Of a DNA stretch of 64,000 nt, positions 32,073-43,035 are shown piece by piece. Under the pieces are notes generated by a model. That model did no database searches. It was not told the origin of the DNA and saw only the letters and a program-made list of their open reading frames with translations. Source of the stretch: Beaufortia kweichowensis. Lineage: Eukaryota; Chordata; Actinopteri; Cypriniformes; Gastromyzontidae. Position numbers and translations under genes: made by a program. Numbering within the stretch: position 1 is the stretch's first letter; each line of letters begins with the position of its first letter. Location of the stretch: contig CM032804.1 of assembly GCA_019155185.1 (NCBI GenBank), positions 16,522,721 through 16,586,720 of the forward strand, in the 5' to 3' direction.

Positions 32073-32584
32073 AAAGAAGAAACTCGAAGCAGCAGGGGAG
32101 GTAGATGGACGAATGTAACCTTTATGTAATCCTCCATGGCCTTCTCCTCCGGGATGGAAAGGGGATAGATTCGTCCCTTCGGCACTGGCTCACCCGGAAG
32201 CAGATCGATAGCGCAGTCCCATGGCCGGTGTGGTGGTAATTTGGAGGCTCTCCTGGGGCAGAACACGTCACTGAAATGGGCGTAGTCTTCAGGGATATCC
32301 ACTGACCTCTTCTCCATAGGGCTTTCAATGGATGTGGAGCATAGTGGAAGTTCAGTGACGTCACGCGGAGCAGGACACGGACGGGAGGAGAGACAGGTCT
32401 GGAAGCAGTTGTCGCCCCACTTCAGGACTTCTCCAGTTCTCCAGGAGAGGATGGGATGATGTTTCTCCAACCAGGGGTGCCCTAGGACGACGTCAGCGGT
32501 GGACTCCTCCAGAACCAGCAGGGAGATCTCTTCAGAATGTAACACCCCCACTGTGAGGCTGATGGATTCCGCCCTCCGTTTCAC
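32048..32584 (-). pseudogene. pol: Gypsy protease region and RT leader
   Basis: A frame of 178 residues with a retropepsin-like second half (ISLLVLEESTADVVLGHPWL), a linker, and the pre-RT sequence HFSDVFCPRRASKLPPHRPWD. The N-terminal catalytic D(S/T)G lies in the adjacent frame (LLDSVGRATS, within 32937-32611), so a frameshift separates the two halves. Confidence 0.7.
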
Positions 32585-32610
32585 CGGGCGCCGGCTAACT
32601 GGGGATCCAG

Positions 32611-33500
32611 TTATGGAGCAGATTTGGTACGAGGTGGGTATGGCGGACGTCTTGAGTTTGAGTTGCCGGCAGAGGGCGCCAGAGATGAAGTTGCCCGGCC
32701 GACCGAGTCGAGGAGGGCGGAAACTGAAAAGGAGGTAGAGAAGGCAGTAAGGGATACAACAGTGGTAAGTGGTTTTAGATTTTCACTATTGGGAATGGCT
32801 GCACTCACCATTTGGCGTGGTGGTCGGATGGGGCACGCTGAGATGACATGCCCCGGACCTCCGCAGTAGAGGCAGAGATGATTCGCCAGGCGGCGATGAC
32901 GTTCTGTGAAGGACAGTCTAGAGGTGTCGATTTGCATGGGTTCGTCGGCTGGTTCTGGAGGGCTGACTGCTGCTGGTTAGCGGAGGGTGGTAGCGAGCGG
33001 GTTTATCCAAGGTTGAGATTCGTGGCAAGACTGGATACGAGTGGCAGTTCGGATGGATAACTGAATGAATTGGTTGAGATCCATATCGTCGTCATATGTG
33101 GCGAGCTGCAGCCTCACCTGGGGATTCAAGCCTTGGCGGTATGCAGTGATCAGCGCCCGCTCGTTCCAGCCGCTCTTAGAAGCCAGAGTCCGAAATTGAA
33201 GCGCGTACTCGTTGATGGGCAGCTCCCCTTGTCTCAGCTGATAAATTTGTTCACCAACAGATGTGTCCCAAACCGGTTTGCCAAAGACATCTCTGAAATG
33301 ACTCATAAAACTTGACAAAGAGAATGTAATCGGATGCTCTTGAGTCCAAAGAGGAGTTGCCCATTGGAGCGCCTTACCGGATAGATGTTGTAAGATATAG
33401 CTGACCTTGCGACGTTCGGTGGTGTACAGGTGAGGCTGCATCTCGATGGCGAGAGAGCATTGCAATAGAAACCCGCTGCAATCCTCCGCCGTCTCATGTT
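32611..33500 (-). pseudogene. gag: Gypsy gag with zinc knuckle
   Basis: Minus frames 33500-32977 carry the gag core (SYILQHLSGKALQWA, FGKPVWDTSVGEQIYQLRQG, ALITAYRQGLNPQVR). Frame 32937-32611 carries the knuckle CLYCGGPGHVISAC at about 32874 (C-X2-C-X4-H-X4-C). A stop and frame change lie at about 32977. The N-terminal third is missing because the 5' LTR abuts the middle of gag at 33521. Confidence 0.8.
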
Positions 33501-33521
33501 GTTACTGTGGGTACAGTCTTC

Positions 33522-33932
33522 TGTTACGGAACAGAAGGGACGGAGTCAGTGGCTGGCAGGAACGGTAATTTATTAACAACAGAACAAAACAAAAGAGAAA
33601 GACGTTAATAAAACTGAAGGTAAACAATACTGTCCTTGGAACACTACAGGAAGACACAGGAACACAGGAGACGAGGAAACACTGGAGGATCACCACTGGG
33701 GAGACAATGGAGGAAGATCGTGGGAAGACGCTGGAGAAAAGACGCTGAATAGCAACGGTAGCATTAGCAGGTAAGTGAGTCCGTGTAACATCAAATGAGA
33801 CTGGACAATGACTGGTGGTAGGTGAGTGCTTTTATGGCGATGTGGTGATAGGGATCAGGTGACGGTGATTAGAACTCAGGAGAGGGTGAGCGCTGTGATT
33901 GGGTGCGTTGTGAGCCTGGCGTGTCCGTGACA
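33522..33932 (-). repeat. Gypsy 5' LTR
   Basis: 411 bp, TGTTACGGAAC..GTGTCCGTGACA. It contains TTATTAAC (AATAA on the element strand) at about 33570, which is absent from the other LTR. No primer-binding site follows on the minus strand because internal sequence starts in gag. Confidence 0.85.
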
Positions 33933-33937
33933 CATAT

Positions 33938-34454
33938 ATCTAGAGATATGTATACATGTGATAGCAATATATTGTCATATATTTAACAAATATGACAGCT
34001 TCACTTGTGAGGGATAATGGATATTCTGATTAAAGACTACATTCCAATTTTTCCACTCTGCACTGAAAAAACTAACATGTAAAATTTACTTAATAAAATC
34101 CTCGTAACAATTTGCACTAACACTTTTTAAGTAAAATTTACTGCTTTAATTTGAAGTAAAACACACTTTCCAGAATCAAATAAAATCTATGTATTAATTG
34201 ACTTAACATTTGTTAAAATATTAAGTAAATATTACTGAATTATATTTAAGGTAGGATTTATATTTATTCTAAGCATTTAGATAAAGTCTATATATTTTTT
34301 TAAATACTAACACACAGCTGTCCTTAAAATATTAAGTACATTTTATTTACTGTTATAAGGTAGGTTTTATTTAATATTTCAATTAATTTATTAACTATAT
34401 GTAATTAAATATTACTAAAAATATAATTTTGTCTGCATTTTAATAAACCACACA
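33938..34454. other. AT-rich spacer between Gypsy and gene 2
   Basis: No gene is seen. TTAAGTAAAT-type phrases recur (34085-34400), as in degraded simple sequence. Confidence 0.35.
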
Positions 34455-35220
34455 GCGTAGATACAATCAACATTTATTTTGTTCCAACATTAAACAAACA
34501 ATGACTCAGTCACACAAATGTATCGTTTTTAAAGTTACATAAAGCAAAACCTAAGTTTTTTAAACAACAATTGTTTCCCTAGGGATTGGAGTCCTGAAAA
34601 CAACTAAATTTGTCAAGACCTGAAAGTGTTTTAACCCCAAGAGGAATACAAAAACATGGGATGAGGTTTAAACATCGTGGATATAATGCTTGGATACAAA
34701 ATTTTTACTATTTCAATAAAAGTAGCAATCCTCTCAAATAGTGCAGTTTCAACATTCAACATAGCACTCTGGACTTGTGCTCTAAACATTACAACATTAA
34801 ATGCATAAAATATAAAACAATGCATAAAATAATTTTGATTAACAGTTAAAGATGTCAATATTTCTATATAAAGCAATGTTGCTAAATTAATGTCAAAACT
34901 AATTTCTTAAAAGAGACAGCTTCTGCATCCAACAGATATTGAGTAGTGCTTTTACGAATTCAGTTAAATTTAAAATAGTCTAAAACAATGCAGTTTCAAC
35001 AATTAACATGGCACTCTAGACTAGTGCTCTAAACATGACAAAGAAAAAAAGACCAGATGCCTTCAAACTAAATTCAAAAACAAAACTGATAATTATGTAC
35101 ACAAGTGATCTGAAAAATATTATGCATGTGCAAATAGTCCAATAGAACCTGGAAGATTTCAAACTTAGTTGGGGAGTACTGGCATCCAAAAATGTGCAGT
35201 ACTTGCAATGGCAAAAGCAT
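34455..35220 (-). other. Probable 3' UTR of SAMD3-like gene 2
   Basis: It follows the stop codon at 35221-35223. On the minus strand AAATAAATG near 34470 is a plausible poly(A) signal. Two related segments, 34736-34798 and 34985-35042 (TGCAGTTTCAACA, GCACTCT), form an internal duplication. Confidence 0.45.
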
Positions 35221-35724
35221 TTAATAAAACAACTTCGACTTTAAAGCTTGTACTTTTGGAGACAGCTTAATCACATCCAATTCTAGAAAAAGTTTCTGAA
35301 ACACCTCAAAAGTGTAACGCAGTGCTCTGGGGTATGCGAGGTTGAGGGCATAAATGAGTCCCATAAGCAGGGCACAAGCTTTAGCAGTATTGTGGCATCC
35401 CGGCAAGATCTCCTTGCCTTCTAGAATAATGGATACATCCACTGGATCCTTTCCATCAGCTCCATGTACAACCAGAATCTTGAGGGTGTGTTGCGTTGTG
35501 TCACTGCGGTTGCCCTCCTGCAAAATTCCGACAAATGAAATTACTTGGATTTTACTGAAAAAGCTAAACTGAAGTAATACAGTATAGATTACGCTAAACT
35601 GAGTCAAATTTTACAGCGAGCCAGGTTTAGTAAAACATTAGTCAAACATAACATAAGAGCCACTACAGCCAAATAATGTTACCCTTAGCCATAAATTTAC
35701 TACTTGACTGTGGCTCTTTTGGTC

Positions 35725-36042
35725 CCAAATGGCAACACTCCTGAAGAGTCTGTCTCCAACCCAAATCAAACACACCTGTTTCTGCTCATTAATATTCTAC
35801 TAGACGGACTAGAAACTTTTACGCACCGTTCAGGCCAGTTGGATCTAAACTCTGCATGACAGTGGCCCTCCAGAACAGAATTTGGACACTCCTACTTTAA
35901 GGTTAACCTGTACATAAGAGGTGGGAACCCTGGTCCTGAAGTCAGTGTCCTGCAGAGTTTAGCCCCAACCAGCTCCAACAAACATGCTTTGAAGTTTCTA
36001 GTAGACCTTGATTTCCTGGATCAGGTGTATTTGATTAAAGGA
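35725..36042. repeat. Degenerate hAT-type MITE copies in intron
   Basis: Two old copies related to the element at 37366. Positions 35725-35900 have inverted ends ACACTCCTGAAG and GACACTCCTAC-type. Positions 35920-36040 have TGGTCCTGAAG, CTGCAGAGTTTAGCCCCAACC and GGATCAGGTGTATTTGATT. No target duplication is discernible. Confidence 0.5.
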
Positions 36043-36066
36043 ACACTCCACTTTGTTTGGAAATAG

Positions 36067-36538
36067 GCTCATTCTCCAACTCCCCCAGAGTTAAGTCAAG
36101 TTTTACCGTTTCTGTATCCATTCAGTCAATCTCCGGGTCTGTCGATAGTACTTTTAGCATAGCTTAGGATAGATCATTGAATCCAATTAGACCAGTAACA
36201 TCGCGTTCAAAAATGACCAAAGAGTTTCAATGGATTATTACGCTGGAATGAGTGTATAGTTCCTAATCATATTGGCCTAGAAAATCATAACTGTCCATTT
36301 TCCGACAGTCTTAGTACACGATATAACTACAGAAGAGTCAAGTTTTAAATAGGAAAAATATCGAAACTCTAGTTTTAAAAACTAGTCAGTTTTGAACGCG
36401 ATGCTACTGGTCTAATTGGATTCAATGATCTATCCTAAGCTATGCTAAAAGTAATATCGACAGACCCGGAGATCGACTGAATGGATTCAGAAATGGTAAA
36501 ACTCAACTTTTTAACTCTGGGGGAGTTGGAGAATGAGC
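36067..36538. mobile_element. Foldback element with ~150-bp inverted arms
   Basis: The left arm from 36067 (GCTCATTCTCCAACTCC) is matched inverted by the right arm ending at 36538. The arms share CTCCGGGTCTGTCGAT, AGCATAGCTTAGGATAGATC and AACGCGATG-type phrases over about 150 bp, separated by about 170 bp. It is a non-autonomous DNA element in the last intron of gene 2. Superfamily not assigned. Confidence 0.75.
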
Positions 36539-37131
36539 AGGCCTTCCAGGAGCATTGGTTCCCCACCCCTGATGTACGTTACGGTAATACAATTTTAACA
36601 TTTTTAACATGACATTGAATAAAAAACGCTTTACCTGGCAATCTTCAAACAGTTCTTCTTCTTTCTCGCCAAGATACAGTATGAGGCTCCGGATAACAGC
36701 TTCACGCCTCATCTCAATGTTTTGGTTCTGTGAATAGATAATTATTTTCAATACATAACCAATATCCATAGAAAACAAACTACCAAGTGATAATACAATT
36801 GCATACACATGCAAGGAGCAGAGATTTGAGCGAAGACTACAAGAGAAAAGCCTGGAAAGATGGAGTCTGTCTAGTGGTTGCCTTTGTAGCGTGTTAAGCT
36901 TTTTTTCAAAATATTTACTTTGTTGCCATTGTTTGCTGTTTAAACTGCTAAATATATCTACACTACATATATTACACATTATGTAGCAATTAAGATGTCT
37001 GGATATTTCACATCACTAGGTTTAAATCTAAGACTTAAACAGTGCTTTCAGCAAACAGACAGAAGTAACACTTTTATGCTGCAATAATTTAACAGACTGT
37101 AATGGAAACCGCATAATGACACATCCTATAT

Positions 37132-37211
37132 ACTTTAAATGTTGGCACCAATCACCTTTAGATGTAACAACTTTGTTACATCTAAAGGTGATTGGTGTCA
37201 ACATTTAAAGT
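37132..37211. repeat. Near-perfect 39-bp intronic hairpin
   Basis: 37132-37170 (ACTTTAAATGTTGGC..) pairs with 37173-37211, with one mismatch and a 2-nt loop. It lies in the intron between the LKGGVAG and RREAVIR exons of gene 2. It could be a very short MITE or an RNA hairpin. Confidence 0.8.
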
Positions 37212-37365
37212 TGCCTTTAACTGTTTCGCTTTCATATCTTTAGGTTTAACCCAAGGTTTCTGATCTAGTCAGTCTGATCAAGTCTGGATCCAGGCCCAAT
37301 TTTTGACTGCTGATGATATTTTGCAGATAGCTAAGACCCAATAATTGACCACTACACATTTAAGA

Positions 37366-37560
37366 CAGGGGTGTCAAACTCAGTTCCTGGAGGGCCGGTG
37401 TCCTTGCAGAGTTTAGCTCCAACCCTGCTCCAACTCACATACCATGTAGTTTTCAAATAAGCCTTAATGACTTGATTAGCTGGATCAGGTGTGTTTAATT
37501 AGGGTTGCATCTAAACTGTGCAAGGCTCCAGCCCTCTAGGAACTGAGTTTAACACCCCTG
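37366..37560. mobile_element. hAT MITE with 8-bp target duplication
   Basis: 195 bp with inverted ends CAGGGGTGTCAAACTCAG and CTGAGTTTAACACCCCTG. It is flanked by a perfect ATTTAAGA on both sides (37358-37365 and 37561-37568). The 8-bp duplication and the CAGGG ends are diagnostic of hAT elements. It contains no coding capacity. Confidence 0.9.
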
Positions 37561-39021
37561 ATTTAAGACCTCATCTGTGCTGTGTAAAGTACTATATAAA
37601 TAAAAGTGATTAAAACTGACTATTGAGTGAGGATTGATACTGTATGTGTGTGTAGTGTGTGAGAGACAGACCACATTCCTTAAAAAAGTGAACAAGCACA
37701 ATTTTTACCAAACACACCTGACTCAGTATGTCCATGTACGGCCTCAGCTTGGTGCCCGCAACACCTCCCTTGAGCTTCATTGGGGTAATCATTTTTGGTG
37801 TGTAGGCGTCAAGCCTGTTCATGAAGCTCTGTTCCAGGGAAATCGTAGTTAGTCTCCTAAATTCTTCTTTTATCTGAAATGACAAGAGATCAATATTTAA
37901 ATAATACTTTAAAATGATTGTTTCTGGACAAACAAGAGGGCTTAATAAAGGGAATACATTTACATACCTCAGATTCACAAAATAAGGCAGGCCATCTCTT
38001 CTTGAATTCTTCAGCAGCTGGACTACCACTCACAACCTCAAGCCTTCGATAGGAGAATGTTTTTTTCATTTTTTCTTTTATCACTTTATGGTTGTTCTTT
38101 TTTTTTACCTCTTCGAGAAGCTCCTGCCTCTCCATTTCAAGGCTATCAACATTTTCTCCATTTGGATGTGGAGGTAGGAAGTTGACTTCCGCTCTCTTCG
38201 GTCTTTTGCAGTTCTTTGCAGGAGTTTGCTCACCGGGTAATTTCCTTTTTAAGGAGTTGATGTCAAGCTCGGGACAAGGTACTTCACGCTTTCTCAATTT
38301 AGAACGATAATTGGCCATCTTATACTTAAGACGCTGCTGCCACCCGTACATACCTGAAAATGAGGTACCAGGCTCCCTCAGACAAGGATGTTTCTTCAAC
38401 AGAGCTTCTACAACAACCTCAATTTGAAGTCCAGTGCGATAGGCAGTGTAGCTGAATATTTCTTCTGCAAGCTTCTCAAGCACACCAGAGGTAATGCTTG
38501 GATTATTAAGAAGTGTTCCATTACTTCTAAAAACCTAATTTGCTTTCTGAAGGAGAATTATACGAAAAGCTGGGTATCACAAAAGTAGTTGGCCAACCTT
38601 CTGATCGATACTCTGGAGGCTGTTGTAAAATAATGGTGTCCGATGAACTAGCTGAGGAACTGTCATCCTGGAAAGACTGACTGTGAGACACTGAAGGGGA
38701 TGAATCAGCAGCTTCATTGACAGGAGTCAACGTGAGAATAACAGAAGGTTCTGTTGTAACTAGTTTGATTGTGTCTTTAACTGTGTTGTCCTTTAACAGG
38801 TCCATTGATGTAAGAGTGAAGAACTGATTATCAAAATCTTGGTCAATATACATAACAGTGAAATTTCCCTGGAGTTGAAAACAATCCTTTGCAGCTGCCA
38901 AAAGTTCATCTACAGTTCCAGGGAATCCATGTGGAAGGGTTAATTTATGAACTGTAGTCTCATCAATGATAACACGTAGTTGAGTGAAGGCAGACATTAT
39001 CAGAGACTTGGGCGAGCAGAA

Positions 39022-39300
39022 CTGCAAGAAAAAAGACCTGATTAAATAAGACAAGATCAAATACAATTTCTGCTCAAAATCACATTAAATGTATGGAAAT
39101 TAATACAAATTTAAAATAAATTTGAAATAAGGCTACAAGACATTGAAACAATCAAAATATTACAAAAGTTTGCAATAATTAAATAAAATAAGTACTTCAA
39201 AAAGTTAGGTGTTGTCTAACTTTTAAATGGATAGATAAAAGAGAGACTGGAGAAAAAGAGTCTTTTTGTCAGAAAGAATGTGAAAAGTATGTTAATTGCT
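39022..39300. other. Sequence upstream of gene 2 coding exon
   Basis: AT-rich. It is probably the 3' end of the intron preceding the first coding exon of gene 2. No other feature seen. Confidence 0.35.
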
Positions 39301-42300
39301 CATTTAAAAATTTTCAAATCTGAAGCCAAAATTCTAAAAAAAAGAATTAATGCATCTTTTTGCATATTGTATTATTTGGCAAGTTATTACAGATCACATT
39401 TTTCTTTAATGTCGTGCAGTCTTCAAATACACAAATATGTTTTGACAAGGTGTCACACAACAAAGCACAAGCCCTTCTGAAATTACCTAGTTTGATCAGC
39501 AGATGTAGTGTTTCAGAGAAACCATTCGATCACCTTGTACTGCATAAGCAGACAGTTAACATCAGGTCACTTTCCAACAAAGAATATATTGTCAATGAAA
39601 TTATTACAGAACACAAACTAGATGCGCTGTGCCTGACGGAAACATGGCTAAAACAGATGATTTTACTAGTCTAAATGAGTCTACTCCACAAGACTTTGAC
39701 TATAAGCACGAGTCTCGTCCTAAAAGGTAGAGGTGGCGGTATTGCCACAATTTATAGCAACATATTCTGCGTTAATCTTAAATCTAGGAAATTTAACTCC
39801 TTTGAAATAATGGCGCTAAATATGTCACTTCCAAACGGTCGCAACAAACATTTGTCCTTCATAATGGCTACCATTTACAGACCACCGGGTCATCATATAG
39901 ACTTCCTTAAAGAATTTGCAGATTTTCTATCAGAATTAGTAGTTAATGTAGATAAAGCCCTAATCGTTGGTGACTTTAACATACACATTGATAATCCAAA
40001 AGATGCTCACATTATAGCTTTTATGGATATCCTGGACTGCAAGCTTGGTGTTAGCCAAAAGGTTTCAGGTCCCACGCATAAATGTAAGCACACTTTAGAC
40101 CTAATTCTATCTTTTGGACTAAACATAAATAACGTAGAAATATTACCTCAGAGCGATGCTATTTCAGATCACTGCCTCATAACTTACACTGTACTTTTAG
40201 ACAAACCCCCTCGTCCTACACCTCGGTTTAGATCAAGCCGATCAATCATTTCTACCACTAAAGATAGTTTTATTAACAAACTTCCGAATCTATATCAAAC
40301 CCTTAATGTAATAAATAAAAATGAGGATCTTGACAGTATAACAGAAACATTAAACAAAGCTTTTTCAGGCACTTTAGAACTTGTCGCACCCATCAGATTA
40401 AAAAGAATAAAAGATAGAACGCCAGCACCATGGTATAATAACCACACTTCAGCCCTAAAAAAAGCAACCAGAAAAATGGAACGTAGATGGAGGACTACGA
40501 ACCTAGAAGTATGGCGCGATGCATGGAAAGAGAGCACCAACAAGTACAAACAGGCTCTAAAACCACCAAAGCGTCCTATTTTAGCAAGTTGATCGCAGAA
40601 AATCAAAATAACCCAGCGATTTCTTTTTAACACAGTCGCAAAGCTGACTGGAAATAAATCATTTACAGAAAAAGATGTTAAACTACAGCACGATAGTAAT
40701 ACCTTTATGAAATTTTTTGATAATAAAATCGAGCAGATTAGGGACAATATTGCATCTATACAGCCTGCCACCTCTATATCGCATAGTATACCGTCCGCTT
40801 CATGCCATTAGTACAACTAGAATCATTTAATGCTATTAAAATAGATGAACTCACAAAAATAATAAATTCATCTAAATCTTCATCCTGTATAATAGATCCC
40901 ATCCCAACAAAACTACTAAAAGAAGTTTTTTCTGCAGTCTCGGAACCTGTACTCAACATTATTAACTCATCCTTAGAACTAGGCTACGTCCCAGCGGCCT
41001 TCAAAATGGCAGTTATTAAGCCTCTCATTAAAACCTAATCTCGACCAAGGAGACCTAACCAACTATAGACCAATCTCGAATCTCCCTTTCTTATCAAAAA
41101 TACTAGAAAAGGTTGTGTCCAAACAACTACAGACATTCCTAGCCGAAAATAGCATTTATGAAAAATTTCAATCAGGATTCAGGCCTCATCACAGTACAGA
41201 AACAGCTATGCTCCGAGTGACAAATGACCTCCTTTTAGCATCAGATCGCAATGAGACATCTATTCTTATATTACTCGACCTCAGTGCAGCTTTTGATACA
41301 ATAGATCATACAATCCTACTCGATAGACTGAAAACCATGTTGGCATTAATGGTCAAGCCTTAGCCTGGTTTAAATCTTATTTAACTGATCGTTACCAATT
41401 TGTGTATGCCAACGATAAAAATCTTACTACTCTCAGGTAAAATACGGCGTACCACAGGGATCAGTTCTTGGCCCAATTGTCTTAGCACTATATATGCTAC
41501 CCTCGGAGATATTATTAAGAAACATGACATCAACTTCCACTGCTACGCTGACGATACCCAGCTCTATATTTCCTCAGAACCTAACAAACCCCACCATTTT
41601 ACTAAGCTAATAGACTGTATTAACGATATTAGAAAATGGATGGCAAACAACTTCCTTCTACTTAACTCCAACAAGACAGAGATTTTGATTATTGAACCTA
41701 ATAGCTCCAAACACGACACAATAGCCCACAACTTCTCTATAGAAGGTTGCACCATTGTCCCTTCCTCCGCAGTCAAGAACCTAGGTGTGATTCTAGACAA
41801 GAACCTGTCTTTCGATGGTCACATTTCTAATACATGCCGAACTGCATTTTTTCACCTTAGAAATATTTCAAAGATGCCATATGCTGTCTTTCTCGGATAT
41901 AGAAAAACTAATCCACGCCTTTATGACCTCCAGAATCGACTACTGTAATTCATTACTGGGGATGTCATGCAAAGCAAATAAATAAGCTTCAGCTGGTTCA
42001 AAATGCAGCTGCTAGAGTTCTCACTAGATCAAAAAGTATGACCACATTAGTCCACTCCTAGCAACACTGCACTGGCTACCTGTAAAATACCGCATCGATT
42101 TTAAAATTCTGTTAATGACATACAAAGCACTAAATGGCTTAGCACCTCTATACCTCCGTGAACTATTATCAGCATACAACCCATCACGGACATTACGTTC
42201 ACAAAACAACGGGCTCTTAATAGTTCCAAGAGTATCAAAGAAATCTAAAGGTGGCAGATCTTTCTCCTACTTAGCTCCTAAACTATGGAATAACCTTCCC

Positions 42301-42541
42301 AGTAAAGTCCGGGACTCAGACACAGTCGAACAGTTTAAAACTACATTAAAGACTTATCTGTTTACACTTGCATTCACATAATCTTTGACCAAACTCTCTA
42401 AGGCCGCAATAGTTAACCTCAACTGGAACCGGGCACACACACATAATTCATACTGCATGTGATATCACATAAAACTGCTTACAATCAACATAGGAATGGC
42501 TGCTACGCTAATTCTGTTTTGTCCTTCTCTCCTCCTCCTCT

Positions 42542-42581
<40 letters not shown>

Positions 42582-43035
42582 CCTACCCCTTTCTCCGAGG
42601 TATCCTGAGGAATGAGTTCCAGCTGGCTAACACTGCCCCACCTGATGCCACCCTGGTGCTGCTTCATGACGACTACCCAGGACAACCTCCGGCACCTGTT
42701 ATATTAAAATCAAATTTACCACATTACACTTAACATATAACATTTTTTATTAACTCTCTTATAGTGAAGTTCTGCATCTTATAATGTCTGTATCTGTATC
42801 CTGTAAACTGCATAGTGAGTTATGGATGCGATCAATGGCAATTTGTGTCCCCTATTCCGGATTGCACATGCTACGGATTGCACCTATAACACGTCATGTC
42901 AGGGGTTTTTTTCTCTCCTAAAGAGTTTTTTTGAATCCCTGACCACTGACTGCTATGTCATTACATGTAAAGCTGCTTTGATACAATGTCCTTTGTGAAA
43001 AGCGCTATACAAATAAAATTGAATTGAATTGAATT
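39300..43035 (+). mobile_element. L2/CR1-like LINE with endonuclease (copy 2)
   Basis: About 3.7 kb, ending in GCGCTATACAAATAAAATTG followed by (AATTG)n at 43015-43035. Same family as the 4.5- and 56.2-kb copies, but with the endonuclease. The 5' boundary is approximate. A (TC)n microsatellite (42549-42578) sits in the 3' UTR where the other copies have (GA)n on the opposite strand. The 3' end abuts the C-terminus of the C2H2/transposase-like pseudogene. Confidence 0.85.
39560..42381 (+). pseudogene. LINE ORF2: APE endonuclease and reverse transcriptase
   Basis: Endonuclease motifs are NIRSLSNKEYIV and LCLTETWL (frame 1 to 39674), then after a frameshift GGGIATIYS, MATIYRPPGHH, LIVGDFNIH (about 39965) and SDHCLITY (about 40165). 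RT motifs are LDPIP-type IIDPIPTKLLKE, FQSGFRPHHSTE (about 41170), LDLSAAFDTIDH, YADDTQLY (about 41540) and the C-terminal SRTLRSQN-type end. Frames change near 39670, 40590, 40790, 41035, 41360, 41440, 41500 and 41900. The enzyme would nick DNA and prime reverse transcription; this copy is inactive. Confidence 0.85.

Larger units (their letters stand above)
29157..33932 (-). mobile_element. Chromodomain Ty3/Gypsy retrotransposon, full-length type
   Basis: LTRs at 29157-29544 and 33522-33932 are near-identical. The flanks show the perfect duplication CATAT (29152-29156 and 33933-33937). On the minus strand: gag with zinc knuckle, aspartic protease region, RT, RNase H remnant, integrase, chromodomain-like segment, purine tract (29545-29560), 3' LTR. 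The element is complete in outline, but the leader, primer-binding site and gag N-terminus are lost at 33521, part of RNase H is lost at about 31190, and several frameshifts are present. The close similarity of the LTRs implies a recent insertion. Confidence 0.9.
35221..39021 (-). pseudogene. SAMD3-like / PB1-like family gene 2, damaged in the first coding exon
   Basis: Four exons on the minus strand. Exon 1 runs 39021-37968 (acceptor CTTGCAG; ATG at 38997). It holds a PB1/ubiquitin-like N-terminus (MSAFTQLRVIIDE, LPHGFPGTVDELL), the linker YRSEGWPTTFVIPSFSY, then the family core (EKLAEEIFSYTAY, GMYGWQQRLKYKMANYRS, RRLEVVSGSP, RWPALF). Exon 2 is 37873-37718 (LKGGVAGTKLRP), exon 3 is 36727-36635 (RREAVIRSLILYL) and exon 4 is 35517-35221 (LLMGLIYALNLAYP, stop). 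All internal junctions are phase 0 with GT-AG sites. Within exon 1 the frame shifts by one near 38545 and the downstream frame has a TAG at 38535-38537, so it is probably a pseudogene unless there is an error or an unusual splice. A 5' UTR exon must lie further upstream. Family function is unknown to me. Confidence 0.8.
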
